A stretch of DNA of 64,000 nucleotides from contig CANNCY010000001.1 of the NCBI GenBank assembly GCA_947503335.1, forward strand, positions 744,001 to 808,000. The letters run 5' to 3'. Under the pieces are notes generated by a model that did not search any database, was not told the DNA's origin, and was given only the letters and a program-made list of their open reading frames with translations. How positions within the stretch are numbered: position 1 is the first letter of the stretch; each line of letters starts with the position of its first letter. A program made the position numbers and the translations under genes. The stretch comes from an uncultured Pseudomonadales bacterium. GTDB taxonomy: Bacteria > Pseudomonadota > Gammaproteobacteria > Pseudomonadales > CANNCY01. Positions 44,435-54,864 of this stretch are shown here, one piece after another.

Positions 44435-45247
44435 CTATACAAAAGATGCCCAAATCGGACAGTGGTCTGAGGGCTTTTCCATCGCCCTAATATCATGGTC
44501 GATGCCAGCATTATCAAGCCTTTTACTCAAGCTAGTCGATGCCATGATAAGGTCAATTCTTAGCCCTCGCTTGGGTGTATCGTCAAATCCTTTGCTTCGA
44601 TAGTCAAACCACGACGATTTTGTCGTCTCGCCATGTACCTGTCTAAAAGTATCTATAAAACCCCAATCAAACAAACGGTTTAACCAATTGCGTTCTTCAG
44701 GTTGAAAAGAGCATTTACCCGTACGTAGCCAACGCTTGGCGTTTTGCTCGCCAATCGCAATATCGATGTCTTGATGCGAAACGTTCATGTCGCCCATCAA
44801 TATCACATTTTGCTCGGGGGAAAATTCGCCTTCAAGGAGGTCTCCAAGATTAGCGTAGAATCGTTGTTTGTCATCCCATTTAGTAGGGTGGTTTCGATTA
44901 TCACCTTGAGGAAAATAGCCATTCATCACAATCACATCACCTAACTCGGGGTGCTCAATGATGGCAAAGATAAAGCGACGCTGCGCGCCATCGTCATCAG
45001 TTGCGAAGCCTTTGCTGACTGATTTAAAAGGCAACTGGCTTACTAGCGCTACTCCGTAGTGACCTTTTTGACCATGGGTTTCTACGTAGGGATAGGCATC
45101 ACAAGCAACCGCATCAAACGGGAATTCTTCGTCGCTAACTTTTACTTCTTGTAGGCCGATAACTGTGGGGTTGTGAGCTTGTTTGACTGCATCTAACTGA
45201 TGCAGTCGCGCTCGTATACCGTTGACGTTAAAACAAACAACTTTCAA
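44435..45247 (-). CDS. xthA: Exodeoxyribonuclease III (AP endonuclease)
   Basis: XthA repairs DNA as a 3'-5' exonuclease and AP endonuclease. The 270 residues have all family motifs: FNVNGIRARL, GLQEVKVSDEEFP, VMNGYFPQGDNR, MGDMNVSHQDIDI, RIDLIMAS and KPSDHCPIWASF, giving the Glu, Asp, Asn and His of the active site. It is 15 bases after prc on the same strand and 8 bases before the DUF3806 gene. Confidence 0.96.
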   Translation of the reverse strand: MKVVCFNVNGIRARLHQLDAVKQAHNPTVIGLQEVKVSDEEFPFDAVACDAYPYVETHGQKGHYGVALVSQLPFKSVSKGFATDDDGAQRRFIFAIIEHPELGDVIVMNGYFPQGDNRNHPTKWDDKQRFYANLGDLLEGEFSPEQNVILMGDMNVSHQDIDIAIGEQNAKRWLRTGKCSFQPEERNWLNRLFDWGFIDTFRQVHGETTKSSWFDYRSKGFDDTPKRGLRIDLIMASTSLSKRLDNAGIDHDIRAMEKPSDHCPIWASFV

Positions 45248-45262
45248 AACGTCTCCTAATTA

Positions 45263-47377
45263 TTAGTTTTGATGAAACGCTAGTTTACCCTTATATCGGC
45301 CGCTTAGGTTCATATAATCTAATAAAATGTAACCTGTTTCTTGTAGCAATAAGTCGTCTTCTGCAGCTAATGCAATTGCACCTTCATCGACAGCTTCTTC
45401 AGTATTTTCTTCTTCGTCGCTCGCTTTTTGCATAGCACTATAATCAGCGTAGATAGGTAGGTCTTTAGCCTTGCGGCGATCATTTTCTATTGCTAGCGCA
45501 CGCTGTTCCCAATCGGCCTTTTGCTGCTTACGGGTAGCAAGGTTGAGACTAATATACTTGCGATCATTAGACTCGTTGATCATCGCAATCTGTTTATCAA
45601 AGAATACAAAATCAGGATTCTCTGCAATACGATCGTGATGCATCTTTGTCAGCGGCGTCAACATCGGCTCCATATTCTCATACTGGGCATGAGGTACGCC
45701 ATGAATTGAATCCCAGGGCAGGGCACGGTCGTAGGCACTTTCACCGACATCATCGTTGCGATAGGCTGACGGCAGTTTAATGTCAGGCACTACACCCTTG
45801 TTCTGCGTACTTTCACCCGACACGCGGTAGAATTTAGATTCAGTCAATTTAAGTTGACCATAGGTTAGGGGTGACATTGCTTGCACGGTACCCTTACCAA
45901 AGCTTCGGCCGCCAACAACCAAGCCTCGGCCATAATCCTGTATAGCTCCAGCAAAGATCTCTGAAGCAGATGCTGAAAGACGGTTAATTAAAACGATGAG
46001 GGGACCCTTATAGTATGCACGGTTTATTGCGCGGTTTTTTCGCGAGATCAGATCTTGAGAGTTTCTAATCTGCACCACTGGGCCAGTATCGATAAATAAA
46101 TCAGTGAGCATGCGTGATTCTAACAAGGAGCCACCGCCGTTATAACGAAGATCTAGAACAAGCCCATCGATACCGTCTTGTTGAAGTTCATCAATTAGCT
46201 TTCTAACGTCGCGCGTGGTGCTTTTATAGTTACGATCACCTTTTACGAGAGCCTCGTAATCTTGATAAAAGGTAGGGATCGAAATCACACCAACTCGCTT
46301 GGCTGACTCGCCATCATGAAGGTTCATTACTTCGGCTTTTGCAGCTTGTTCTTCAAGCTTTACTTTGTTTCGAACTATTTTTATTTCTTTGGTGTGAGCA
46401 AGATCATCAACACCCGAAGGTAGTACCTGCAGGCGCACTGTAGAACCCGCCTTGCCGCGAATCAGCTCGACAACTTCGTCTAATCGCCAGCCGATCACAT
46501 CAACCATTTCGCCTTTACTGCCTTGGGCCACACCAACAATGCGGTCACTAGCTTTTAACTCACCGCCTTTGTCTGCAGGGCCTGCCGGAATTAGACGGCT
46601 AATCTTAGTGTACTCATCTTCTTTTTGAAGCTGGGCGCCGATACCTTCTAGCGATAGCGACATACTAATCTTAAAATTTTCTAGAGTACGCGGCGAAAAA
46701 TAATTGGTGTGTGGATCGTACATCGAGGCAATCGCATTTACGAACCGCTCAAATACGTCTTCGCTATTTTGTTGCGACAAGCTATCTAATTGATTTTGAT
46801 ATCGTCGGCTTAGCGTCTTTTTAATTGCTTCGTCGTCTTTGCCTGCCAACTTCAAAGAGAGTGCTGCGTTCTTTACGCGCTTTCGCCAAAGGTCTTCAGC
46901 CGCCGCTTGGTCAGCTGGCCAATGCGCTTTTTCGCGGTCAATTTGCAGCTGTTCATCAACAGAAAAATCTAAGCGTTCAATATTGTTAGCAAGATCTAAC
47001 GAAAAATTAAGCTGGGCCAAAGCGCGTTCAGCAAATCGTTTGTAGATCTGTTCGCCGGCGCTTAGGTCACCTTTGAGAATCATATTATCAAGGGTTTGCC
47101 GATACGGGGCATAAGCTTTGATGTCTGCTGCAAGAAATAAGCTTTTACTTGGGTCTAGTGAATCTAAATAGGCATCTAATAAACTGTTGGCAAGCTGATC
47201 ATTGATGGTAACGTCTTGATAGTGGCCATCATGAAGCCTAGATAGAACTTCGCGTGCGGTGTAACTGTGCTGATCGTTAAAGGCAATCGGCTCGTTATAT
47301 TCTTTAGCTTGAACACTAATTGTTGTGACTGACAACAATGCTGCTGAGGTGGCTAAACTTATTAATAGACGCTTCAT
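45263..47377 (-). CDS. prc: Tail-specific periplasmic protease Prc (Tsp)
   Basis: Prc is the periplasmic C-terminal-processing protease that trims penicillin-binding protein 3 and other substrates. With ATG 47377 (AAGGA just upstream) the product has 704 residues and a signal peptide of 24 residues (ending SVQAKEY). The order is an N-terminal helical domain with the DPSKSLF motif, PDZ domain (IGAQLQKEDEY), S41 core and a C-terminal DUF3340-like domain. The catalytic pair is Ser470 in LSASASEIF and Lys495 in FGKGTVQ, 25 residues apart as in E. coli. It begins the prc-xthA-DUF3806 transcript. Confidence 0.95.
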   Translation of the reverse strand: MKRLLISLATSAALLSVTTISVQAKEYNEPIAFNDQHSYTAREVLSRLHDGHYQDVTINDQLANSLLDAYLDSLDPSKSLFLAADIKAYAPYRQTLDNMILKGDLSAGEQIYKRFAERALAQLNFSLDLANNIERLDFSVDEQLQIDREKAHWPADQAAAEDLWRKRVKNAALSLKLAGKDDEAIKKTLSRRYQNQLDSLSQQNSEDVFERFVNAIASMYDPHTNYFSPRTLENFKISMSLSLEGIGAQLQKEDEYTKISRLIPAGPADKGGELKASDRIVGVAQGSKGEMVDVIGWRLDEVVELIRGKAGSTVRLQVLPSGVDDLAHTKEIKIVRNKVKLEEQAAKAEVMNLHDGESAKRVGVISIPTFYQDYEALVKGDRNYKSTTRDVRKLIDELQQDGIDGLVLDLRYNGGGSLLESRMLTDLFIDTGPVVQIRNSQDLISRKNRAINRAYYKGPLIVLINRLSASASEIFAGAIQDYGRGLVVGGRSFGKGTVQAMSPLTYGQLKLTESKFYRVSGESTQNKGVVPDIKLPSAYRNDDVGESAYDRALPWDSIHGVPHAQYENMEPMLTPLTKMHHDRIAENPDFVFFDKQIAMINESNDRKYISLNLATRKQQKADWEQRALAIENDRRKAKDLPIYADYSAMQKASDEEENTEEAVDEGAIALAAEDDLLLQETGYILLDYMNLSGRYKGKLAFHQN

Positions 47378-47512
47378 GGCGATCCTTCTAAATGACTTCA
47401 TGTTTTTTAAGCATACATCTAGATTAGCAAAGGGTTAGCGCTAACGATATATGAGGCGTTAAATCGAGCCTAATTTAGGTTAAGGCGAACAGATTTGGCC
47501 ACTATTACAGGG

Positions 47513-48451
47513 TTAGAGTGTAAGTTGCTGATTTCGTTCCTTGCTGGCATGGTATCCAGCCCAACGTTGGTATGCGCGACGAAAGTTAGCGCAGTTATCG
47601 TAACCTAATACGGTGGCAATGTCAGTTTGCGTGAGGCGTGTATATCTTAAAAGTTGCCTAGCGCGTGCAAAGTGTTCGGTAGCAACAAGCTCGCGATAAG
47701 AGGTATTTTCGCTAGCCAAGCGCCTAGATAAGGTGCGCTCTGAAATACCTAAGGTTTGGGCTGCTTCAGTTTTAGATGGTGTAGTAAACTGGCACACGGC
47801 TAAGAAGCTCAATACCAGTGCCGTCGTAGTAGTATGGTTGTCAGCGTAATGAAGCTGCTGCTGAAGCTGCGTAACGTAAAGCTTATCATCTATATTGCTG
47901 AGAGTTGCTAGAGTACTCGTGCAATCTGATAGCTCAACCATCATACTTGCGCGATTAAACCTTATCTTTGTACCTAATCGGTGATGATACTCACGTATAT
48001 AAGATGGTTGCTGAAATGGAAATTCAAAGTAGAGATGCTGCTCGTACCCGGGATAGTAACGGCGCACCAAGCGGTAAACAATGACAGCGATACTTTCGGC
48101 CATAAAGCGATAGCCACCGACTAACCCGAAGTGAAAGCAAACGGTATTACCTAGGTTTGTTGCGCTAACACGTAACGTCGGCTCTATAATCCGCACATAA
48201 CTGGCCAATACTGAGAGCCCTTGTACAATAGGAAGGTCTAGTAGTGCTCGCTCTGCTGCGGCTGGGATTGGAATAGTCACATGATGGCCGTAGAGAAGCC
48301 CGAATTGTTTGGCTTTATGGCGTGTAACTAAGTCTACGTAAGCTGACTCTAGACGATCTGTACCCTCATAGATGGTAAAGTCTATGTCAACGCTGTATAG
48401 CTCTTTAGCGATTCGTACCAACTCGCGCTCGAAATGAGTTAACTCAACCAT
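47513..48451 (-). CDS. AraC family regulator, divergent from a diiron protein gene
   Basis: The 312-residue protein has an N-terminal domain of the OruR-like type (LPIVQGLSVLASYVRIIEPTLRVSATNLGNTVCFHFGL) and a C-terminal AraC HTH pair (ISERTLSRRLASENTSYRELVATEHFARARQLL and TDIATVLGYDNCANFRRAYQRW). Its start faces that of the diiron protein gene, 99 bases away, which is the usual layout of a regulator and target. The effector is unknown, though such regulators often respond to aromatic or lipid-like molecules. Confidence 0.86.
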   Translation of the reverse strand: MVELTHFERELVRIAKELYSVDIDFTIYEGTDRLESAYVDLVTRHKAKQFGLLYGHHVTIPIPAAAERALLDLPIVQGLSVLASYVRIIEPTLRVSATNLGNTVCFHFGLVGGYRFMAESIAVIVYRLVRRYYPGYEQHLYFEFPFQQPSYIREYHHRLGTKIRFNRASMMVELSDCTSTLATLSNIDDKLYVTQLQQQLHYADNHTTTTALVLSFLAVCQFTTPSKTEAAQTLGISERTLSRRLASENTSYRELVATEHFARARQLLRYTRLTQTDIATVLGYDNCANFRRAYQRWAGYHASKERNQQLTL

Positions 48452-48550
48452 GAGGCGGCCTAAAATGACTATTTTATTACCTCATCATAGCTTGCTCACA
48501 TTTACATCTCTAGCCCAAGATAAAGATCATTGCCTAATCAGGAGCTTAAG

Positions 48551-49681
48551 ATGAGTGTCACGTTTACCCATGAAACCCCTAAGCAGTTGGTTGAATTTGA
48601 ATCACCAGAGGGGCACGACCCGGTCGAAGAGGCGCTAAAGCCCGAACAGCTGCAACAAATTGCAGAGATATTTAATACACCGTTAACCGGCGCTTATACC
48701 TGGGACTACAGAGTACAAGACAGCCGAATAAGAAAGCTTTACCGCTTAGGCAAACAATTAAACTGGGATCCAGAGACTGATATTAATTGGAATCAAGATG
48801 TAGAGCCCACACTAATACACGATGTTGAGAAAGAGAATTTTGAGGGATGGCATCATTGGGATGACATGACCGAAAAAGAGCAAGATGCCTTTAGACGGCA
48901 TAGTAATGCATGGACGCTGAGCCAATTTCTTCATGGCGAGCAGGGTGCACTGCTTGTAGCTTCACAGTTGGTATCGTGCGCACCAACACTTGAAGCAAAA
49001 CTTTATGCTGGTTCGCAGACATTTGATGAAGCGCGTCATGTAGAAGTTTTTAACAAGTATATTCAAGAGCGCGTTGGCTTGATGTATCCAATTTCAGACT
49101 CGCTAAAAAGTATCATCGACAAGATTCTTACTGACCCACGTTGGGACCTAAAGTTTATTGGTATGCAAATAATCATTGAAGGCTTGGCGCTGTCAGCATT
49201 CGCTACGCTTAAGCAGATTAGCCCCGACCCCGTTTTACGAGATTTGATAACCTTGGTTCTAAGAGATGAGGCTCGCCACGTAACCTTTGGCGTCAACTAC
49301 TTAGAAGAGTTTGTTAAAACGCTTTCTGAAGAAGAAATTGAAGAACGTGCTGAATTCGCGTATGAGGCTTGTGTGATCAGTCGCGAGCGTCTAATCGCGT
49401 CAGATGTTCACGCATATTTTGGCTGGCCGACTGAAGAAGCAAGAAAGCGTGTACTTGACGGCGAAGTGATGCAGTTGTTTAGAAACCTTTTATTTCAAAG
49501 AGTGATTCCTAACCTGAAGCGAATTGGCCTTTTAACTGAATCTATACGCCCTAAATTTGAAGCACTGGGCATTCTTGAATACGAAAACCTTGCCCACGAT
49601 GGCGACATCGATTGGGTTGAATTGGGCAAGCCGTTGTTTGCAGCTCAAGAAACGCAGACAGAAGTACTAGAGGATTCTTAA
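48551..49681 (+). CDS. Ferritin-like diiron protein (R2-like oxygenase), substrate unknown
   Basis: From ATG 48551, six bases after GGAG, it has 376 residues. The four-helix bundle iron ligands are recognisable in the usual order: GEQGALLVASQL (Glu), TFDEARHVEVF (Glu and His of ExxH), IIEGLALSAF (Glu) and LRDEARHVTFG (Glu and His). This double EARH pattern places it in the ferritin-like superfamily near R2 and AurF-type oxygenases, with no ribonucleotide reductase R1 gene beside it. It could oxidise a fatty acid, amine or aromatic. The divergent AraC gene may regulate it. Confidence 0.78.
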   Translation: MSVTFTHETPKQLVEFESPEGHDPVEEALKPEQLQQIAEIFNTPLTGAYTWDYRVQDSRIRKLYRLGKQLNWDPETDINWNQDVEPTLIHDVEKENFEGWHHWDDMTEKEQDAFRRHSNAWTLSQFLHGEQGALLVASQLVSCAPTLEAKLYAGSQTFDEARHVEVFNKYIQERVGLMYPISDSLKSIIDKILTDPRWDLKFIGMQIIIEGLALSAFATLKQISPDPVLRDLITLVLRDEARHVTFGVNYLEEFVKTLSEEEIEERAEFAYEACVISRERLIASDVHAYFGWPTEEARKRVLDGEVMQLFRNLLFQRVIPNLKRIGLLTESIRPKFEALGILEYENLAHDGDIDWVELGKPLFAAQETQTEVLEDS

Positions 49682-49692
49682 CGGCGGGCTTT

Positions 49693-50880
49693 TTAGGGCT
49701 TCTTTAGTACGCGCAGAAAGAATAGCGCTAACAGGCTAAGGGCCAATAACGCGCCGCTTATCTTTGGTAGATCTGGTTGAATTTGATACAAGCCGCCGCC
49801 AATGATTGGCCCAATCGCAAAGCCTGTAGCAGGTATCGCAGATGTAAACCCTGCTACAGCACCTTGGTGTTCGTTACATACTGCGTTAGCGGCAGCCGCC
49901 GAAACATTAGGCATTGCCATACCAAGGCCAAATCCAAGAAACAGCATTGAGACCGCGTAGAGCACAAAGTTTTGCGCAATCAAGAGCACTGCGTACCCTA
50001 AAACGGTAGATAGCAGGCCAATAATTATGGCGGTATCGGGTTTGAATCTCATTAATTGCAGAATCACCGATTGTGCAAAGATACTACTGCCTGCTAGGCA
50101 AACAAGCGCAGCCCCCGTTAGTTGAGCTGTACGTTCGCCCGACAGCTGAAATTGATCTTGAAGACTAAACGCCAACGTTTGCTGAATCATTGCGAAGCAT
50201 ACGAAGAAGCCCACGCCAACCGCCAAGTACGAACGTATGCGCGGGTCAAACCAAGACAGACGCTCGGTCGCTACCAAGGGCTTCACTTTGGTATGAGAGC
50301 TTGGTTCAATAACCAGCAGCACCGCGAAAAATGCAAGGGCTGCGAATGCAGTACTAAAGTACAGCGGTACTGTCAGCCCAAATATCGTGACTACGCCTAC
50401 AACGACAGGGCCGATTATGGTACCCAGGTTGTTGCCGGTTGATACGCGAGCCATGATTTTTGCACGACTTTCAACGGGCGTATTGTCTGAAACGTATGCC
50501 AATATCGCACCGGGTGTTGCTGACATAACTGCTGATTGCACCAATCTTGTTAAGACGATGCCTATGTACAACACTGGGCCAAGCAGCCAACCGTGCATAC
50601 CTAATTCGAATACAATCGCAAATAAAAGCGAGCCCAGGGTATAGCCGCCAATGCCTACCAACATCATGGGTCTGCGGCCCAATTTGTCACTTAGGCGACC
50701 CCATTTAGGTGAGCAAAGTGTGAAGATAAGCGCAGAGGCCGATATAAGCCCTGTAATATGAAGTTCACTTAAGCCTACTTCTCGCCCCAAAGGCGGCAGT
50801 ACAGAAAACACGATGCTCTGACCCGCAGCGATGGCAAGCGATACAAGGATCAGCAGTATTTGACGATTAGTAGTTAGCAT
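49693..50880 (-). CDS. MFS transporter, 12-helix drug/metabolite efflux type
   Basis: The 395-residue integral membrane protein shows an MFS layout with two six-helix halves. The motif A loop reads WGRLSDKLGRRPMMLVG between helices 2 and 3, and ATPGAILAYVSD is in helix 5 in the position of motif C of drug antiporters. Tetracycline or multidrug exporters share these. The substrate cannot be named. It converges on the diiron protein gene with 11 bases between stops and is divergent from the Fe-alcohol dehydrogenase gene. Confidence 0.87.
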   Translation of the reverse strand: MLTTNRQILLILVSLAIAAGQSIVFSVLPPLGREVGLSELHITGLISASALIFTLCSPKWGRLSDKLGRRPMMLVGIGGYTLGSLLFAIVFELGMHGWLLGPVLYIGIVLTRLVQSAVMSATPGAILAYVSDNTPVESRAKIMARVSTGNNLGTIIGPVVVGVVTIFGLTVPLYFSTAFAALAFFAVLLVIEPSSHTKVKPLVATERLSWFDPRIRSYLAVGVGFFVCFAMIQQTLAFSLQDQFQLSGERTAQLTGAALVCLAGSSIFAQSVILQLMRFKPDTAIIIGLLSTVLGYAVLLIAQNFVLYAVSMLFLGFGLGMAMPNVSAAAANAVCNEHQGAVAGFTSAIPATGFAIGPIIGGGLYQIQPDLPKISGALLALSLLALFFLRVLKKP

Positions 50881-50950
50881 TTGTACTATCGTATCAGCTT
50901 ACGCACTATACGTTTAGGCGAGTTCTAACAATAATGATAAGAATCTCTAT

Positions 50951-52102
50951 ATGACCACTTTCAATTGGGCAACGGTACCCCAAGTTATTTCTGGGCCAGA
51001 TTCACTCAAAGCTATTATTGAGCTTTGCGGTAAGTGGCGGGCATCTAAGGTGTTTGTTGTTACTGACCCTGGAATTGCTGCTATAAATCTTCACTTCGAA
51101 CTTATTCAGATATTGCAAAACAGTGGTATAACCGTAGAGGTTTTCGATCAGATCGAAGCTGACCCAAAGCAAGCGTTAATTACTCGTTGTGCCACTAGTG
51201 CTGTCGACTTTGATGCAGACTTAGTTATAGGCTTTGGTGGAGGCAGCTCGCTAGACGCCGCGAAACTGACAGCGGTACTTGCTAAACAACAACAATCTAT
51301 CGAGTCGATGTATGGTATCGAGCAAGTAAAATCGTCACGGCTGCCCCTTATTCTAGTGCCGACCACTGCAGGAACCGGTTCAGAAGCTACCCCAGTAGCA
51401 ATCGTAACCACTGGCGAAACAACCAAAAGCGGCGTTGTTTCAAATGTGCTACTACCCGACGCTGCTATTTTAGACGCACATCTAACAGTTGGATTACCCA
51501 GTAAAATTACTGCAGCGACAGGGATCGACGCGATGGTACATGCGATCGAAGCATTTACCACGAAACACAAAAAGAACCCCTTGTCAGACTCAGCAGCACT
51601 AGAGGCACTTCGTTTAATGTCGAAGAGTATCAAAGATGCAACTCACAACGGCACTTGCCTCATTGCGAGATCGAATATGCTATTGGGCGCATTTTTAGCT
51701 GGTCAGGCCTTTGCCAACGCCCCTGTTGCAGCAGTACATGCTTTAGCCTATCCATTAGGCGGGCGCCATCATGTAGCCCATGGGCTTAGCAATAGCTTGG
51801 TTTTACCTCACGTGTTGCGATTCAATAAAGATAGCTGCCAAGGGCTCTATGCACAGTTAGCACGCCATATTCATGATTGCCCGCGGTCTGGTAATGATGG
51901 CGAACAGGTAGACCTATTTATTCAATACATAGAAGAGCTCATCGACAATCTAGGTTTACCAACGAGCATGTCGGAGATGGGCATCACAATTGACCCTGAG
52001 CAGCTTGGACACGACGCGATGCTGCAGCAACGTCTATTGGTTAACAACCGTCGCGAAGTCTCTTTGAGCGACGCTATACGTATCTATGAGATTATTCGAT
52101 AA
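50951..52102 (+). CDS. Iron-containing alcohol dehydrogenase
   Basis: The 383 residues belong to the type III (Fe-dependent) alcohol dehydrogenases: GFGGGSSLDAAKL binds NAD, LVPTTAGTGSEATP lies next to it, and metal ligands are in GIDAMVHAIEAF and AAVHALAYPLGGRHHVAHGLSN. Typical substrates are short alcohols, 1,3-propanediol or 4-hydroxybutyrate; the family alone does not decide. It shares one base with the thioesterase gene (TAATG) and so is coupled to it. Confidence 0.91.
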   Translation: MTTFNWATVPQVISGPDSLKAIIELCGKWRASKVFVVTDPGIAAINLHFELIQILQNSGITVEVFDQIEADPKQALITRCATSAVDFDADLVIGFGGGSSLDAAKLTAVLAKQQQSIESMYGIEQVKSSRLPLILVPTTAGTGSEATPVAIVTTGETTKSGVVSNVLLPDAAILDAHLTVGLPSKITAATGIDAMVHAIEAFTTKHKKNPLSDSAALEALRLMSKSIKDATHNGTCLIARSNMLLGAFLAGQAFANAPVAAVHALAYPLGGRHHVAHGLSNSLVLPHVLRFNKDSCQGLYAQLARHIHDCPRSGNDGEQVDLFIQYIEELIDNLGLPTSMSEMGITIDPEQLGHDAMLQQRLLVNNRREVSLSDAIRIYEIIR

Positions 52103-52539
52103 TGCTTGACGCTACCCAAATCACCAAGTCTAGTTTTAAGTACCTTAAACCGGTACAAACTAGATGGGCAGATAATGACATCTTTGGCCACGTAAACAAC
52201 GTGGTGTACTACAGTTACTTTGATACTGTCGCCAATAACTTTTTGATCGAAGAGGGCGGTTTTAACCCGCTTACAGACAACACCATTGGTTATGTAGTGC
52301 ATTCACAATGTAGCTACCTAAAAGGTTTTAGCCACCCAGTGCGCTTAACAGCAGGCTTCATGGTTGAAAAGCTAGGCAACTCGTCGGTAACTTACGGCAT
52401 AGGTTTATTTAAAAATGATGACGATAAACCTTCGGCGTACGGCACATTCACGCACGTATTTGTTGATCGCAATACTGAGCGACCCGTTGCCATACCCGAA
52501 CAGCTGCGAGAAGCGCTAAGCGCCCACGTTATTAACTAA
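52102..52539 (+). CDS. Acyl-CoA thioesterase (hotdog, 4HBT/YbgC type)
   Basis: The 145-residue hotdog-fold protein has the 4HBT signature RWADNDIFGHVNNVVYYSYFDT, with the catalytic Asp in RWADND and GHVNN. It cleaves acyl-CoA to free acid. Coupled translation with the Fe-alcohol dehydrogenase suggests that both handle a short or hydroxylated acyl compound: the alcohol or aldehyde step and CoA release. Next gene kbl is 100 bases away and probably independent. Confidence 0.85.
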   Translation: MLDATQITKSSFKYLKPVQTRWADNDIFGHVNNVVYYSYFDTVANNFLIEEGGFNPLTDNTIGYVVHSQCSYLKGFSHPVRLTAGFMVEKLGNSSVTYGIGLFKNDDDKPSAYGTFTHVFVDRNTERPVAIPEQLREALSAHVIN

Positions 52540-52639
52540 CAGGTAACAACTAGGTCTTATGGTGTAGTTGCTACAAATTGGGTTGTTGAGCCCTTCTTAG
52601 GGCGGTAGTATCGAATGAAACAGTTTATTAGGTACGCAC

Positions 52640-53830
52640 ATGCCAACACCATTTTTTGACCGTATCAACGCGACACTTGATGACATCAAAGCCCAGGGGC
52701 TTTACAAACACGAACGCGCGCTACGTTCTAGCCAGGCCGAATCTATCACAGTAGACCAGGGCGAAGTTTTAAACTTCTGCGCCAATAATTATCTTGGTTT
52801 AGCTAATGACCAGCGATTAATTGATGCTGCCAAACGTGGTTTAGACAAGAGCGGGTTTGGAGCTGCGTCAGTGCGCTTTATCTGCGGTACGCAGACCGTA
52901 CACGAACAGCTAGAGTCTGAACTCGCCGAGTTCTTGGGTATGCAAGACTGCATTCTTTATAGCAGCTGCTTCGATGCCAATGGTGGCTTGTTTGAAACCA
53001 TCTTAACTCCCAATGATGCTGTTGTATCAGACGCCTTAAACCATGCGTCGATTATCGACGGTATTCGCCTATGCAAGGCCAAGCGTTACCGTTATGCCAA
53101 TAACGATATGGAAGCGCTTGAAGAACAGCTTATTAAAGCAAGAGAAGAGGGCGCTGAAACGGTCTTAATTGCGACAGATGGTGTGTTCTCGATGGACGGG
53201 GTTATCGCCGATCTGAAGTCACTGTGTGACCTTGCTGATAAGTACGATGCACTAGTAATGGTCGATGATTCGCATGCTGTGGGCTTTGTAGGTGAGATGG
53301 GACGTGGCTCGCACGAGTACTGCGACGTAATGGGGCGAGTGGATATCATTACGGGTACGCTAGGTAAGGCTCTAGGTGGCGCATCAGGCGGCTATACGGC
53401 TGCGTCGCAAGCAGTTGTTGACTTGCTTCGCCAACGATCTCGCCCATACCTGTTTTCTAATTCTCTAGCGCCCGCTATTGCCCATGCAACGCTTGAAGCT
53501 TTGGCGTTGCTAAAAGAATCTGACGAACCCAGAAAACGCCTACAACACAATGCCGAGCGCTTCCGCTCAAAAATGACTGAAGCTGGCTTTACACTGATGG
53601 GCGCTGGTCACCCAATTGTGCCAGTACTGCTTGGCGATGCCGCTCTTGCGGCAACAATGGCAGACAAGCTGCTTGATAAAGGCGTTTATGTAATTGGATT
53701 TAGTTTTCCTGTTGTGCCAATGGGTGCTGCCCGAATCAGAACGCAAATGTGCGCTACTATGACGGACGAGCAGATAGATACTACGGTCGCCGCTTTCACA
53801 GAGGTGGGTAAAGAATTAGGAGTGATCTAA
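52640..53830 (+). CDS. kbl: Glycine C-acetyltransferase (2-amino-3-ketobutyrate CoA ligase)
   Basis: PLP enzyme that cleaves 2-amino-3-ketobutyrate with CoA into glycine and acetyl-CoA. The 396 residues match the family length of 398. Motifs: [49 protein letters not shown] and [13 protein letters not shown], in which the lysine binds PLP. With tdh, joined by a one-base overlap, it converts threonine to glycine and acetyl-CoA. Confidence 0.96.
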   Translation: MPTPFFDRINATLDDIKAQGLYKHERALRSSQAESITVDQGEVLNFCANNYLGLANDQRLIDAAKRGLDKSGFGAASVRFICGTQTVHEQLESELAEFLGMQDCILYSSCFDANGGLFETILTPNDAVVSDALNHASIIDGIRLCKAKRYRYANNDMEALEEQLIKAREEGAETVLIATDGVFSMDGVIADLKSLCDLADKYDALVMVDDSHAVGFVGEMGRGSHEYCDVMGRVDIITGTLGKALGGASGGYTAASQAVVDLLRQRSRPYLFSNSLAPAIAHATLEALALLKESDEPRKRLQHNAERFRSKMTEAGFTLMGAGHPIVPVLLGDAALAATMADKLLDKGVYVIGFSFPVVPMGAARIRTQMCATMTDEQIDTTVAAFTEVGKELGVI

Positions 53831-54855
53831 TGAAAGCCCTTAGTAAGTTACATTCTGAACCCGGTATCTGGATGGTCGACGCAGACAAGCCAGAAGTGGG
53901 CCCCAATGATTTGCTGATTGAGATTCATAAAACAGCTATTTGTGGTACAGACCTACACATTTACAAATGGGACGAGTGGTCGCAAAACACTATTCCTGTA
54001 CCCATGATCGTTGGTCATGAATACGTTGGTAAAGTCGTTGACATGGGCTCAGAGGTGGCGGGTTTCTCTGTAGGTGATCGAGTATCTGGTGAAGGGCACA
54101 TTACCTGTGGGCATTGCAGAAATTGCCGTGCGGGTAGAAGACACCTATGCCGAAACACCTATGGCGTAGGCGTAGACCGCCAGGGTGCTTTCGCTGAATA
54201 TCTTGTGATTCCAGCCTATAACGCCTTTAAGATCGCCGATGAAATATCTGATGATCTTGCCGCGATATTTGACCCTTTTGGTAATGCGGTACACACAGCA
54301 CTTAGTTTTGACCTAGTAGGTGAAGATGTATTGATTACAGGTGCTGGCCCAATTGGCATCATGGCAGCAGGTATTGCCAAACACGTGGGGGCTCGCCACG
54401 TGGTAATCACCGATATCAACGAGTACCGATTAGATCTTGCTAAACAAATGGGTGCAACTAGAGCTGTAAACGTTAGTAAAGAATCTTTGCAAGACGTTAT
54501 GAACGACCTAGGTATGACAGAAGGCTTTGATGTAGGCCTCGAGATGTCGGGCGTGCCAAGTGCTTTTCATTCTATGCTAGACACCATGAATCATGGTGGA
54601 AAAATCGCCATGCTCGGAATTCCTGGCGGCGAAATGGCGATTGATTGGAGCCAAGTAATATTCAAAGGGCTTGTCATCAAAGGCATATACGGCCGTGAGA
54701 TGTTCGAAACCTGGTACAAGATGGCGAGCTTAATTCAAGCTGGCCTTGATCTTACACCTATGATCACTCACCACTTTGATGTCGAAGATTACCAAAAAGG
54801 CTTCGATACCATGGTAGAGGGTAACTGCGGTAAAGTTATTCTCAACTGGCGCTAA
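53830..54855 (+). CDS. tdh: L-threonine 3-dehydrogenase
   Basis: Zinc medium-chain dehydrogenase oxidising threonine to 2-amino-3-ketobutyrate. The 341 residues match E. coli Tdh exactly in length. [39 protein letters not shown], four structural zinc cysteines in [15 protein letters not shown], and [18 protein letters not shown] are all present. TAATG overlap couples it to kbl. The pair is the standard kbl-tdh operon of gammaproteobacteria. Confidence 0.97.
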   Translation: MKALSKLHSEPGIWMVDADKPEVGPNDLLIEIHKTAICGTDLHIYKWDEWSQNTIPVPMIVGHEYVGKVVDMGSEVAGFSVGDRVSGEGHITCGHCRNCRAGRRHLCRNTYGVGVDRQGAFAEYLVIPAYNAFKIADEISDDLAAIFDPFGNAVHTALSFDLVGEDVLITGAGPIGIMAAGIAKHVGARHVVITDINEYRLDLAKQMGATRAVNVSKESLQDVMNDLGMTEGFDVGLEMSGVPSAFHSMLDTMNHGGKIAMLGIPGGEMAIDWSQVIFKGLVIKGIYGREMFETWYKMASLIQAGLDLTPMITHHFDVEDYQKGFDTMVEGNCGKVILNWR

Positions 54856-54864
54856 GTTACAGGC

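Noticed and set aside
51148-51633. A 161-codon open frame antisense to the Fe-alcohol dehydrogenase gene
   Set aside because: Complement shadow of a clearly conserved gene; the product has no recognisable domain and no ribosome binding site.
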